Below, one piece after another: positions 1 to 8,365 of a DNA stretch of 41,868 nucleotides. The stretch is from assembly GCA_016650175.1 (NCBI GenBank), contig JAENWG010000010.1, forward strand, positions 1 through 41,868, read 5' to 3'. The stretch's first letter is position 1. Each line of letters begins with the position of its first letter. This DNA comes from Peptostreptococcaceae bacterium (GTDB lineage Bacteria; Bacillota; Clostridia; Peptostreptococcales; Anaerovoracaceae). Position numbers and translations under genes: made by a program. Under the pieces are notes generated by a model. That model was not told where the DNA came from and searched no databases. It saw nothing but the letters and a program-made list of their open reading frames with translations.

Positions 1-136
1 ACCAGAGATTTGCCTGATGCTTCCTTCAGATTCTACCTCACGATAGACACCCTTGCCTTCGGCTATGTGCTTATTGTTTCAACTACTTCCGCACTTGGGG
101 CTTTCACCCTTGAGATTATGCCCATGCTGGGCGAAC
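1..136 (-). mobile_element. Group II intron, 5' end only (runs off the window)
   Basis: Read on the minus strand, the DNA starting at 136 begins GTTCGCCCAGCATGGG and continues with the segment CAAGGGTGAAAGCCCC and the block AAGGCAAGGGTGTC. This is the look of the 5' end and domain I of bacterial group II introns (usual 5' end GUGYG; here GUUCG, one base off). The intron starts a few bases after the U-tract of the terminator at 143-172, which is the insertion habit of group IIC introns. The maturase and the 3' end lie outside the window. The other strand has an open frame through this stretch, but it is a by-product of the structured RNA. The intron class is inferred from the insertion position, not from the whole structure. 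Confidence 0.72.
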
Positions 137-142
137 ATCAAG

Positions 143-172
143 AAAAATCGTAGTGTTTACACTACGATTTTT
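143..172 (-). terminator. Intrinsic terminator of the MocR-family gene
   Basis: A perfect 14-bp inverted repeat (143-156 and 159-172) with a two-base centre, A-rich on one side and T-rich on the other, so it can work in both directions. It overlaps the last codons and stop (162-164) of the MocR-family gene, and the group II intron lies just beyond it. Confidence 0.85.
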
Positions 173-1625
173 TCATTTCTTTAATTATTATACTTAAATC
201 TTTTACAGCAACTTCTATTTCATCCTCATCTAGATAAATGTATGACATCCTAATGAATTTATTTTTATTCCGTATATCATATATATAGCCAGGATTTAAT
301 AATATTTTTTTACTTAATGCATTTTTAAATAGTGCTTCCATAGAAATCTTATCCTTAAGCTCAGTCCATACATAGTATCCACCTTCAGGAATATTCCATC
401 TTCCTATTTCTGTAAAATATTTATCCATAGCATTCAGCATTATATCTCTTCTTCTTCGAAGTCTACTCTTATTTTCAACTATAAATTTGTCGTAATCTCC
501 ATTTACGAATAGTTCGTTAATTATAAGCTGTGAAATGGAACTTGCTCCATAATCAACATTCATTTTCACATCACCAAGTCGTTCAATTACTGATTCTGGA
601 CCAACTACCCAGCCTATTCTTAAGCCTGGGGCAAAGGATTTAGATACAGTACCTAAATAAAGTATCATACCACTTTCATCTATACTTTTTATTGTGTTCG
701 GTGAGGCTTTATCAAAAGTAAGCTCTCCGTATGCATCATCTTCGATAATAGGTATTCTGTTAGCTTTACAGTAACTATACAACTCTTTTCGCCTATTCAG
801 AGACATCGTAGTACCTGTAGGATTATGGTTAGTAGGAATAGTATATAAAACAGAATCATAATTCGTATTTTCTTCTTTCATATTCCAATACTGTATTCCT
901 TCGCCATCCATATTTATGCCCTTCATCCTCATACCAGCTGACTGAAACACTCGTAAAGAATTTATATATGATGGAACTTCGCAATAAACAGTAGATTCTT
1001 TTTTAAGCATACATATAGAAATAAGCTGAAGTGCTTGGAGTGACCCTGCAGTGATCAGCACATTCTTAGGATTAGCGTTTATTCCAATACTCCTCATTCG
1101 CTTAGCTATAGTTTCTCTAAGACTTTCTAATCCTAAAGGTTCAAGATAATTTAGTGAACTTATCTCACCTGACAGTTTACGAAGTGCATTATTGAAGTAT
1201 TCTTTTGGAAAAAGCTTTGGTGACATTTCTCCGGTACCAAGTCTTCTTATTTTATCCACAAACTCATATTCATTTATTGTCTGTATGGTGGGAAGACTTT
1301 CCATAAAGTATCCTGACTCCAAATGACTTCCCCAGTTGGTTTCATTTGAAGACATCAAAATTGACCAAGTATTTTCTGCAACTACTGTTCCGCTTCCGGC
1401 TAAACCTTCTAATATTCCATATGATTTTAGTTCCTCAATAGCCATAACAACGGTACTTCTGTTAACATTAAAAGCTTTTGCAAGTTCTCTTTGAGCAGGT
1501 AATTTATTACCTATAGCCCAATCACCACTCGCTACCTTTTTATTCATGTAGTTAACAATCTGTTTGTATACCGGTTCATTGCTTTTTTTATTTGGTTTCC
1601 AATCGATATTAACTATTTTACTCAT
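162..1625 (-). CDS. MocR/PdxR-type GntR regulator with aminotransferase-like domain
   Basis: 487 residues, normal for MocR-type regulators. Residues about 15-85 form a GntR winged helix (QRELAKAFNVNRSTVVMAIE and the following GILEGLAGSGT wing). Residues about 125-480 form a fold-type I PLP aminotransferase domain with PTNHNPTGT, the EDDAYGEL aspartate segment and the PLP lysine in VSKSFAPGLRIGW. MocR proteins use PLP or an amino-acid-PLP adduct as a signal and often control neighbouring PLP or amino-acid genes. The start overlaps the stop of the PhzF-like gene (TAATG), so the two are translationally coupled. The likely targets are the aminotransferase and cyclodeaminase genes of the same cluster; this is inference. 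The effector is unknown. Confidence 0.9.
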   Translation of the reverse strand: MSKIVNIDWKPNKKSNEPVYKQIVNYMNKKVASGDWAIGNKLPAQRELAKAFNVNRSTVVMAIEELKSYGILEGLAGSGTVVAENTWSILMSSNETNWGSHLESGYFMESLPTIQTINEYEFVDKIRRLGTGEMSPKLFPKEYFNNALRKLSGEISSLNYLEPLGLESLRETIAKRMRSIGINANPKNVLITAGSLQALQLISICMLKKESTVYCEVPSYINSLRVFQSAGMRMKGINMDGEGIQYWNMKEENTNYDSVLYTIPTNHNPTGTTMSLNRRKELYSYCKANRIPIIEDDAYGELTFDKASPNTIKSIDESGMILYLGTVSKSFAPGLRIGWVVGPESVIERLGDVKMNVDYGASSISQLIINELFVNGDYDKFIVENKSRLRRRRDIMLNAMDKYFTEIGRWNIPEGGYYVWTELKDKISMEALFKNALSKKILLNPGYIYDIRNKNKFIRMSYIYLDEDEIEVAVKDLSIIIKEMKKS

Positions 1626-2518
1626 TATATTTCAATTTCACCTTTCACAAGTGTTACTGCAAATCCGCCTACTTTTACAATAGGCTTTCCATTTTCCATT
1701 AATAATTTAGTAGATATTTTAGACGGTCTTAACATCTTTTCACCTTGAATTACATTATTTAATTTATTTGCTTTAACTATTCCCATATTATATAAGTAAA
1801 ATGTAAGTGCTCCGTTAGAAGTTCCTGTCGCTGCTTCTTCATCTATATCATATAGAGGCGCAAAGTTTCTAGCATGTATACATCCGTCTTCAGTGTTTAC
1901 TGTGAAAGCATGTACACCAACTACTTCGTATTTTTTTGACAATTCTGTTAATGCAGGAAAGTCAGGATTTATTTTATCAAGCTCAATTTCATCTTTTACA
2001 GGCATCATAATATCTATTAAACCTGTAGTTACCATCTTAGGTATCAACTTTACGTTTAAATCTTTATTGTAATCCTCGTTGCCTAAATAACTAATCCCCA
2101 TTACCTTATATAAAGCTTCTATTTCAGCTTGTTCAGTCATTTCGCCTACTTCTTTTGGCTCTGCCATATCCATTAGGATAGCGTCATTATCTACTTGTAC
2201 CTTTAATTCTCCCGCTAATGTATGATTGACACATACATCTCCTGCTTTTATTAGGCCTTCTTTTAACAATACATAAAATGATCCTATAGTTGCATGACCG
2301 CAAAGTTCTACTTCAGCTGCTGGAGTAAAATATCTAATATTAAATTCTTTTTCACCTAACCGCTTTATAAAGGCTGTCTCTGAATATCTAAGCTCAGCCG
2401 CTGTTTTTACCATTACGTCATCACTTGGAAAACCAGCACCTTCAGGTAAAATTACAATTCCAGCAGGATTGCCACCAAAACACTCTTCTGTAAATACATC
2501 TACAATATATAATTTCAT
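1625..2518 (-). CDS. PhzF-family isomerase/epimerase-like protein
   Basis: 297 residues from the ATG at 2518, which has GGAGG at the right distance; an upstream in-frame ATG at 2557 lacks a site. The PhzF fold is visible: N-terminal VDVFTEECFGGNPAGIV, the catalytic-type glutamate in LRYSETAFI, the RYFTPAAEVELCGHAT motif and the C-terminal EEAATGTSNGALTFYL. PhzF relatives isomerize amino-acid-like or aromatic substrates; PhzF itself acts on a dihydroanthranilate in phenazine biosynthesis, but no phenazine genes are present. Its neighbours (aminotransferase, cyclodeaminase-like protein, MocR regulator) point to modification of an unusual amino acid. It is cut off from the first two genes of the presumed operon by an IS110 element and may have lost its original promoter. 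Confidence 0.88.
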   Translation of the reverse strand: MKLYIVDVFTEECFGGNPAGIVILPEGAGFPSDDVMVKTAAELRYSETAFIKRLGEKEFNIRYFTPAAEVELCGHATIGSFYVLLKEGLIKAGDVCVNHTLAGELKVQVDNDAILMDMAEPKEVGEMTEQAEIEALYKVMGISYLGNEDYNKDLNVKLIPKMVTTGLIDIMMPVKDEIELDKINPDFPALTELSKKYEVVGVHAFTVNTEDGCIHARNFAPLYDIDEEAATGTSNGALTFYLYNMGIVKANKLNNVIQGEKMLRPSKISTKLLMENGKPIVKVGGFAVTLVKGEIEI

Positions 2519-2600
2519 AATTACCTCCTTGTATAATACAGTTATAGAAATAATCATATATTCTATACGGATATTCCTCTAACTTTATTATTTAATGTTC

Positions 2601-2791
2601 GTGGTTAAAGATGGTTCAACCACTTTTCTAATTCTACTTTTTGTACTATAGTTTCTTATAAGAGTATATGCGATGCCTCCTTGAATAACTCTTTGAGTTT
2701 ATATTCGTAACATAGCATGCATTCTATGATACTCGTTGATTTAGCTGGTTGAATTTCTCTTTGGCTACCAAAGAGAACTATTCGTGTCAAC
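2601..2791 (+). ncRNA. Candidate IS110 bridge RNA in the left non-coding end
   Basis: IS110 (not IS1111) elements encode a bridge RNA in the non-coding DNA upstream of the transposase. Here one sees a 5' hairpin GTGGTT/AACCAC (2601-2606 with 2618-2623), a middle region with AACTC/GAGTT (about 2691-2703) and CATAG/CTATG (2711-2715 with 2724-2728), and a strong 3' hairpin TCTCTTTGG/CCAAAGAGA (2756-2764 with 2768-2776). The 3' hairpin is enclosed by GTTGA/TCAAC (2748-2752 with 2787-2791), leaving an asymmetric internal loop. A 5' stem-loop followed by two looped domains is the known bridge RNA layout. Which loop binds target or donor cannot be told by eye. Confidence 0.42.
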
Positions 2792-2848
2792 AACAAGGTT
2801 AACTGACTCATTATTATAACTCTTAATTACTTTGAAAGGAGTTTTACT

Positions 2849-4153
2849 ATGTCAAAACTTTACGACTTACCTGTGATTGGCATTGATATCGCTGCCAACT
2901 TCTCTGTCGCCACTGTTTTAAGGCCTAATGGTGACATTTTCAAGAAAAATTTTCGTTTTAATCATTCTCTTGATGGCTTTAACAGTTTTCTTGAACTTTT
3001 CTATAAAGCTGAAGAAGAGTTCAACCGCAAGCCTAAAGTGTTTTTCGAATTCACAGGTATTTACCATTTAACTCTTCTTCATTTTCTTGTTGATCGCCAG
3101 ATTGATGCTAACACCATCAATCCTTTGATAACTAATTCTAACAAGAATTTCAACATAAGGAAAGTAAAAAATGATAAATTGGATTCTTATTCTATTGCTA
3201 GGCTTTGTAAGTTCGATGATGTTAAAACATCTGTTTACACTTCCAAAGATATGTTAAGCTTAAAACTTTTAGTACGTGATTATTATAAACTCGTTGATTT
3301 AAAAGCAAATGCTAAGAAAGCTTTTTCCAACGCTTTATACATTTATTATCCTGGTTTGCAAAAGGCTTTTACCGATATCTCTGGTAAAACACCCCTGGCT
3401 TTTATTTCTAAGTACCCTACACCTAATGACCTTTTAGGCGCTGATCGTTATGAAGTTATCAGCTTTTTAAAAGTATCTTCCCATCGAAGTTTAGTTTGGG
3501 CTACCGCTAAGTTTGGTCTTATTTTAAAAATAGCTTCTGATGCTTTCGTTTTAGGTATTAATTCAGCAACTTTTACTTCTAAAGTACGTCGTTTTGTTTC
3601 TACCAATAACTTTTACGAACAACAGCGACTTGATTTACTTGATGAAATCAAGTATTTAATTGATTCTGTGCCTTTTTCGGATTCATTTAATCAGAATATT
3701 TCTTTGCTTATGAGTTTCAAAGGTGCTGGTTTTATAAGCGCCGTCACTCTCTTAACTGAAATGAACGATATCGCTAATTTCCATAATGCTAATCAACTTG
3801 TTGCCTTTTTCGGTGTAGATCCTTCTGTTAATGAATCAGGTAACTTTAAAGGTGATACCAACAAAATGACTAAGCGCGGTACTGCTACCGGACGTAGGGC
3901 ATTGTACGCACTAGCCCTTTCCTCTATTCGTAAGACGAAATCAGGTGTTCCTATGAATAAAGTTCTTTATGATCAATATCATATAAAGCTCAAAGGAAAA
4001 AAGAAAAAAGTTCGCTTAGTCGCTATTATGAACAAGCTACTAAGATATATTTTTTCGGTTCTGAAAAATCAGAAGCCCTATGTTGAAAGAGACCCAAGAA
4101 TTCATCAACAAATGTTTGTAAACAACACTATTAAAAATAACTCTGCAGCCTAA
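2849..4153 (+). CDS. IS110-family transposase (DEDD recombinase)
   Basis: 434 residues, full length for the family. The RuvC-like DEDD domain is N-terminal: GIDIAANF (residues about 11-18), the glutamate in FFEFTGIYH (about 60), and the aspartates in VKNDKLDSYSIARL (about 105-120). The C-terminal Transposase_20 domain begins at MSFKGAGFISAVTLL and includes AFFGVDPSVNESG and the KRGTATGRRALY signature, where the catalytic serine of the family resides. The RBS AAAGGAG precedes the ATG. IS110 recombinases insert the element at a site chosen by the bridge RNA and act through a circular intermediate. The frame is intact, so the element may be active. Confidence 0.95.
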   Translation: MSKLYDLPVIGIDIAANFSVATVLRPNGDIFKKNFRFNHSLDGFNSFLELFYKAEEEFNRKPKVFFEFTGIYHLTLLHFLVDRQIDANTINPLITNSNKNFNIRKVKNDKLDSYSIARLCKFDDVKTSVYTSKDMLSLKLLVRDYYKLVDLKANAKKAFSNALYIYYPGLQKAFTDISGKTPLAFISKYPTPNDLLGADRYEVISFLKVSSHRSLVWATAKFGLILKIASDAFVLGINSATFTSKVRRFVSTNNFYEQQRLDLLDEIKYLIDSVPFSDSFNQNISLLMSFKGAGFISAVTLLTEMNDIANFHNANQLVAFFGVDPSVNESGNFKGDTNKMTKRGTATGRRALYALALSSIRKTKSGVPMNKVLYDQYHIKLKGKKKKVRLVAIMNKLLRYIFSVLKNQKPYVERDPRIHQQMFVNNTIKNNSAA

Positions 4154-4250
4154 AATTTAATAAATGTTCGGGGTTTAATACCCCTTGTTAATGATGCTCA
4201 TTTTTTCTAATTATCTTTTTCAACATTTTCCTTGACTATTTCTAGCTGGT

Positions 4251-5243
4251 CTATTTACTTTCAAAATCAAAATATGTTCCTATATTCTTCTCTTTCGCCA
4301 ATTCAAATATCTTAACTGCTGTTACATTATCTTGAATACCCATTCCTGTAGTATCAAATATCGTTATTTCATTATCGCTTATTCTTCCTGCCTTCTGGCC
4401 TTCAATAATTTCTCCAATTTCAGCATGGATATCATCTTCTAAAATCAATCCATTTATTACCGCATTTCTGATTTCACCTCTAGATAAGCACTGTTTAGCA
4501 CTATCAACCACTATTTTTGAACCTATAAATATTTCAGGATCCCATTCGTTTTTACCCTGCATATCAGCACCCACTGCCACGATGTGGAGACCATCTTTTA
4601 CCCGTTCTTTATCAACCCAATAAATTTTAGTAGGTGTCGTAGATATTGCTATATCTGCATTTTTCATAGCAGACGCTACGGAAGCACACATGATTACCTC
4701 TAAGCCAGTTTTTTCTTCAACATCAGCCTTATAGTCCTCTAGTTCTTCTACCTTAGGACTAAAGACCTTCACAGTTTTAATCGGCATTAATTCAGCCAAA
4801 GCATATATTTGCATTCTAGCCTGAGAACCGGCTCCAATTACAGCTACTGTCTCTGAATTTTTTCTAGCTAGATATTTACATGAAATAGCTCCGGCTGCCC
4901 CTGTCCTATAGTTTGTTATCAAGGAGCCATCCATTACACATACAGGAAGTCCATTTTGACCATCTAAAATCACTATGGTTCCTTGCATAGTTGAGATATC
5001 ATACTTCTTTGGATTATCCCAGTATCCTGAAGCTATTTTAATTGAAACCATATCATTTTCTTCATTGTAGCAAGATTTTATATCTGTCTCTCCATTATTG
5101 TTTTTTTCTTCAACAGTAACTACATCAGGTTGTGATACCTTACCTCTGTTATAAGAAACATAACCGCCTTCTACAGCTTCTATTACATCTTTCATAGATA
5201 GTACCTTTAATACATCTTCATAACTTAATAATAATGTTTTCAT
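4251..5243 (-). CDS. Ornithine cyclodeaminase/mu-crystallin family protein
   Basis: 330 residues, the usual family length. The Rossmann nucleotide-binding segment is VAVIGAGSQARMQIYAL (about 135-150), preceded by the conserved lysine in VSIKIASG and the arginine in NYRTGAAGAIS, and followed by VGADMQGKNEWDP. Family members include ornithine cyclodeaminase, delta-1-pyrroline-2-carboxylate reductase, alanine dehydrogenase of the archaeal type and diaminopropionate-forming enzymes; the sequence alone does not decide between them. It lies 18 bp downstream of the aminotransferase gene in the same operon. The IS110 element follows its stop codon, so it is now probably the last gene transcribed from the promoter at 6465-6493. 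Confidence 0.88.
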   Translation of the reverse strand: MKTLLLSYEDVLKVLSMKDVIEAVEGGYVSYNRGKVSQPDVVTVEEKNNNGETDIKSCYNEENDMVSIKIASGYWDNPKKYDISTMQGTIVILDGQNGLPVCVMDGSLITNYRTGAAGAISCKYLARKNSETVAVIGAGSQARMQIYALAELMPIKTVKVFSPKVEELEDYKADVEEKTGLEVIMCASVASAMKNADIAISTTPTKIYWVDKERVKDGLHIVAVGADMQGKNEWDPEIFIGSKIVVDSAKQCLSRGEIRNAVINGLILEDDIHAEIGEIIEGQKAGRISDNEITIFDTTGMGIQDNVTAVKIFELAKEKNIGTYFDFESK

Positions 5244-5261
5244 TGTATACTCCTCTATTAT

Positions 5262-6386
5262 TTATACATAACCGTTTTCAATTAAGAATTCTTCAAATTT
5301 AGCTAGGCTTTCAGGAACATTTGCTCTTCCATAACCCATTCTAAAGTAATTTCCTTCAAAATCATATATGCTAGCCGGTAGTAGTAATACGCCTTTCTTA
5401 GTAACAGCTTCATCGCAGAACTTATCAACTGGCATATCTAACAATAATTTATGAAATGCTATAGGACCAGCTAGTGCACTTCTTCTTGAGAAGATTTTAG
5501 GGTATTTATCAAAGAATTCGTTTGCTAAAGTTATATTTTTCTCGATTATCTCTAAATTTCTCTTTAGTAATTCATCGCTATGTCTAAGTGCAATTTTAGT
5601 TAAGAATTCAGATGGTCCTGCGTCACATATGCTCATATAATGTTTAAATCTAACATTCTTTTGGAGTACATCATGGTCTTTGGATACCATCCAACCTACT
5701 CTTAATCCAGCTAAACCATATGCTTTAGACATTACACCTACAGATATTCCTTTATCAGATACATCTGCCATCCATCTTCTATTTTCTCCATCCATTTCAA
5801 GTCCTTTATATACTTCATCACTGAAAATATATATGTCATGCTTTTCTGCAATTTCACCTAAACTTTTCAGTTCTTCATTTGTGAACGTATAACCTGTCGG
5901 ATTATTAGGAGTATTTATTGCAATAATCTTAGTATTAGGTCTAATAAGAGCTTCTAATTCATCAAAGTCTAAATTCCATTTTTCACCATCATCTTTTAGA
6001 TACCATTTTGAAAATTCGCAGTTTGGTACTGAATTAGCTACTTCATATGCTGATTGATAGTTTGGGTACATAACAATCATGTGGTCCCCTTCATCTAACA
6101 TAACGTTCATGAAGCCAAAAATACCTTCCTGTGCACCGTGCATCACCATTACGTCTTCTGCTACCATATTTTCATAAAGCCCTGCTATTATCGCTCTAAG
6201 CTCTGGATCTCCCCAAGTTTCTGTATATCCTAATCTCATATTTAGGAATTCTTTTTCAGAACCAGGCTCCATAGCAAGCAACTCTTTAATCTCCATTGAT
6301 TCACAATCTGATTGTGTTAACAAATATGGTGCTGTGAATTCATATTGTCCAAAATAAACTTCTAATTTAAAATCATTGATTTTCAT
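5262..6386 (-). CDS. Class I/II PLP-dependent aminotransferase
   Basis: 374 residues with the fold-type I landmarks: the substrate-binding NTPNNPTGYTF (about 155-165), the PLP-pyridine aspartate in FSDEVYKGLE, the PLP lysine in VMSKAYGLAGLRVGW (about 225) and an arginine in FRMGYGR near the C-terminus for the substrate carboxylate. It transfers an amino group between an amino acid and a keto acid in the cytoplasm; the substrate is unknown. It is the first gene of the operon, preceded by a good sigma-A-like promoter and an RBS (GGAGGG). The neighbours suggest a pathway for a basic or cyclized amino acid. Confidence 0.9.
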   Translation of the reverse strand: MKINDFKLEVYFGQYEFTAPYLLTQSDCESMEIKELLAMEPGSEKEFLNMRLGYTETWGDPELRAIIAGLYENMVAEDVMVMHGAQEGIFGFMNVMLDEGDHMIVMYPNYQSAYEVANSVPNCEFSKWYLKDDGEKWNLDFDELEALIRPNTKIIAINTPNNPTGYTFTNEELKSLGEIAEKHDIYIFSDEVYKGLEMDGENRRWMADVSDKGISVGVMSKAYGLAGLRVGWMVSKDHDVLQKNVRFKHYMSICDAGPSEFLTKIALRHSDELLKRNLEIIEKNITLANEFFDKYPKIFSRRSALAGPIAFHKLLLDMPVDKFCDEAVTKKGVLLLPASIYDFEGNYFRMGYGRANVPESLAKFEEFLIENGYV

Positions 6387-6464
6387 TTTACCCTCCGAAT
6401 ACTACTATCTAAATATTTAACTTATATTTATGTTACACCTTTTAAGGCAACAAATCTACATCCA

Positions 6465-6493
6465 ATTATATATTCATTTCCAACCAATTACAA
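6465..6493 (-). promoter_or_regulatory. Promoter of the aminotransferase operon
   Basis: On the minus strand, -35 TTGTAA (6488-6493), a 17-bp spacer and a perfect -10 TATAAT (6465-6470). It is about 80 bp upstream of the aminotransferase start. The DNA upstream of it is where a MocR-type regulator would be expected to bind, but I see no clear repeat. Confidence 0.7.
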
Positions 6494-6570
6494 GTATTTA
6501 CAACGTATATGATTGTATTACTATGTTTTGTAAACATTTGATACCATCCAATATTTTTACCTCTTTAACT

Positions 6571-6616
6571 AAAAAACAACCATCCACTGTCTTTATAGCG
6601 GATGGTTGTTTTTTTA
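6571..6616 (-). terminator. Bidirectional intrinsic terminator
   Basis: Stem AACAACCATCC (6575-6585) with GGATGGTTGTT (6600-6610), loop of 14 bases, and T-runs on both strands. It ends the small gene at 6628-6852. Confidence 0.88.
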
Positions 6617-6627
6617 TCGTTTAGCTT

Positions 6628-6852
6628 CTATTTTTTATCTTTTGCTTCAAGTTCTTCAGCATATTCTATAACAAGCATTTCAGGAATTGATTTATCTTTT
6701 TCACTTACTCTTTCAATCATAACTTCACCTATGAAATTTTTAAGTTTTAGCTTTTTACACTCTTCATAAACTTCAAAAATTACTTTCTTTTCCTTAGCTG
6801 TAAGCTCTGTTCTGTCCGCATAATCATCCATTGCTTTCTTTGTATTAAACAT
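6628..6852 (-). CDS. Small hypothetical protein (74 aa)
   Basis: The start is the ATG at 6852, with GGAG seven bases upstream; an ATG further out at 6888 has no site. The product is highly charged and soluble, rich in Lys and Glu, with no membrane segment and a probable helical central part (TAKEKKVIFEVYEECKKLKL). It is followed by a clear terminator and stands alone. I do not recognise the family and propose no function. Confidence 0.6.
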   Translation of the reverse strand: MFNTKKAMDDYADRTELTAKEKKVIFEVYEECKKLKLKNFIGEVMIERVSEKDKSIPEMLVIEYAEELEAKDKK

Positions 6853-7078
6853 TCTTTTCTCCTTTTTTATAGTGTAAAATTGTTGCAACTACGACATAGA
6901 TATAAGAAATATTGTTTTATTAAGCTCTTTAATATATCTTTTCGCTTAATCTCTACAAAAACATTATATACCTTTTATTCTGCTATGTCTATTTCCGGAT
7001 AAATTTTTTACTGGTCAGTTTATATGATTTTCAGACATACACAGCATATATGTACCTAGATTATTGAAGGATAAAATA

Positions 7079-8320
7079 TTATATTACCCATTCTCCATTT
7101 TTAAATATCAATACCTTATCGCCAGCTGTAGTAGTTCCTACTATTTTCATATCGTCACTACCTACCATAACATCTTCATGTACTAAACTCTGATTAACTC
7201 CTCTTTTTAAAAGTTCTTCATTACTAGCAGTGCTGCCTCCTGTAACTGTAGTAGGATATCCATCTCCGAATGCAATATGACATGCTGCATTTTCATCAAA
7301 TAAAGTTTCATAAAAAAGTATTCCTGTTTTGTTAATAGGACTAGATGTCGGTACCAATGCTACCTCACCAATGTGTTTTGCTCCTTCATCTGTATCTAAG
7401 AGTTGTCCTAAAAGATCTTTACCTTTTCTAGCACCATACTCTGCTACTTTGCCATTTTTAAACTTGACCCAGAAATCTTCAATCAGATTACCGTTATATA
7501 CATAAGGTTTAGTTCCATATACAATTCCTTCAGTTAAGTCTCTATGCGGCGCTGTAAACACTTCTTCTGTAGGAATATTTGCTATAAATTCATATCCTTT
7601 ACAAGTTTTACTTGCTGCACCTTCCCAGATGGCACCATCAGCTAAACCTACTCTTAGATTTGTTCCAAGCGAATTGGTCATATGAATGCTTTCCAAATTC
7701 AAGTCATTGATTTTGTCTCTTGATGCTGTAATACTTGCTACGTGTTCTTTCCATTCGCCTACAGGGTCACCTCCGGTTACTCTACAAACATCAAATATTG
7801 CTTTCCAAAGTTTTTCAACAGCTTCTTCTGCACTGACATCAGGAAAGACTTTAACTGCCCATGATTCAGACGGAAGCGCTACTACGCTCCACTGCACTTT
7901 ATCATTCATTGTATATGCTCTTATAGGTTTTAAGGCCTTTTCTCTAGCTATCATAGCCTTATCTACTTTATCTTTATCTAAGCCTTTATATATTTCAGGA
8001 TCACCCGCTAAAACATGAAGAAAACACGCTTGACCTTCGCTTTCTAGATAGTCTAGTGTCATTCTTGGAACATAAGGCTTTATATCTTCTAATACTTCAG
8101 TATCCGTATGTATTAGTTTTATTCTGTCCATTTTCTCGTCTTTATAGTTTACTACTACTTCTCTTACATTTGCCTTCTCATATGCAACTTTAGCACACAT
8201 TCTTGCAAAGTATGATAATTCTACAGGGCAGTTTATTATGAGTGTTTGTTCAGGTTTGGGATTAGTTCCTATTAGCACTGCAAACTCCGCGTATTTTTCA
8301 ATTAGTTTCATATTCATCAT
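7079..8320 (-). CDS. M29-family aminopeptidase (thermophilic-type, AmpS/PepS-like)
   Basis: About 413 residues, the typical size. Metal-ligand segments of the M29 family are present: the glutamate in NIPTEEVFTAPHRD (about 250), the glutamate in HIGEVALVPTSSPI (about 317), the CHIAFGDGY histidine (about 345) and NQSLVHEDVMVGS (about 378-385), plus the tyrosine in LFYETLFDENAACH. These enzymes use two metal ions to remove N-terminal residues from peptides in the cytoplasm. The furthest in-frame start at 8326 is a GTG that lies inside the GAGGTG ribosome binding site, so ATG 8320 or 8317 is more likely. It is the last gene of the operon with the metal transporter and amidohydrolase. Confidence 0.93.
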   Translation of the reverse strand: MMNMKLIEKYAEFAVLIGTNPKPEQTLIINCPVELSYFARMCAKVAYEKANVREVVVNYKDEKMDRIKLIHTDTEVLEDIKPYVPRMTLDYLESEGQACFLHVLAGDPEIYKGLDKDKVDKAMIAREKALKPIRAYTMNDKVQWSVVALPSESWAVKVFPDVSAEEAVEKLWKAIFDVCRVTGGDPVGEWKEHVASITASRDKINDLNLESIHMTNSLGTNLRVGLADGAIWEGAASKTCKGYEFIANIPTEEVFTAPHRDLTEGIVYGTKPYVYNGNLIEDFWVKFKNGKVAEYGARKGKDLLGQLLDTDEGAKHIGEVALVPTSSPINKTGILFYETLFDENAACHIAFGDGYPTTVTGGSTASNEELLKRGVNQSLVHEDVMVGSDDMKIVGTTTAGDKVLIFKNGEWVI

Positions 8321-8365
8321 TTTCACCTCACTAATTATTAAGATATATTTGCCATATCTTTTTTT

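Larger units (their letters stand above)
2594..4184 (+). mobile_element. IS110-family insertion sequence (approximate limits)
   Basis: A 434-residue DEDD transposase with about 250 bp of non-coding DNA on its left and a short right end. IS110 elements lack conventional terminal inverted repeats, so the limits are approximate. The octamer AATGTTCG occurs at both sides (2594-2601 and 4163-4170), each followed by a GG-TTAA-like stretch and a hairpin, which makes these the best candidate ends. The right end has the hairpin GGGGT/ACCCC at 4170-4184. The element runs opposite to the flanking operon and separates the cyclodeaminase gene from the PhzF gene. Confidence 0.75.

Noticed and set aside
1-153. 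Open frame on the plus strand ending in LGEHQEKS
   Set aside because: It is the complement of the group II intron 5' domain; such frames recur in databases as false genes.
2558-2600. Terminal inverted repeats of the IS element
   Set aside because: IS110 elements generally lack them, and I found only a shared octamer in direct orientation.
162-6386. Phenazine or ectoine utilization cluster
   Set aside because: The PhzF-like and cyclodeaminase-like genes suggested it, but no other phz, eut or doe genes are present.
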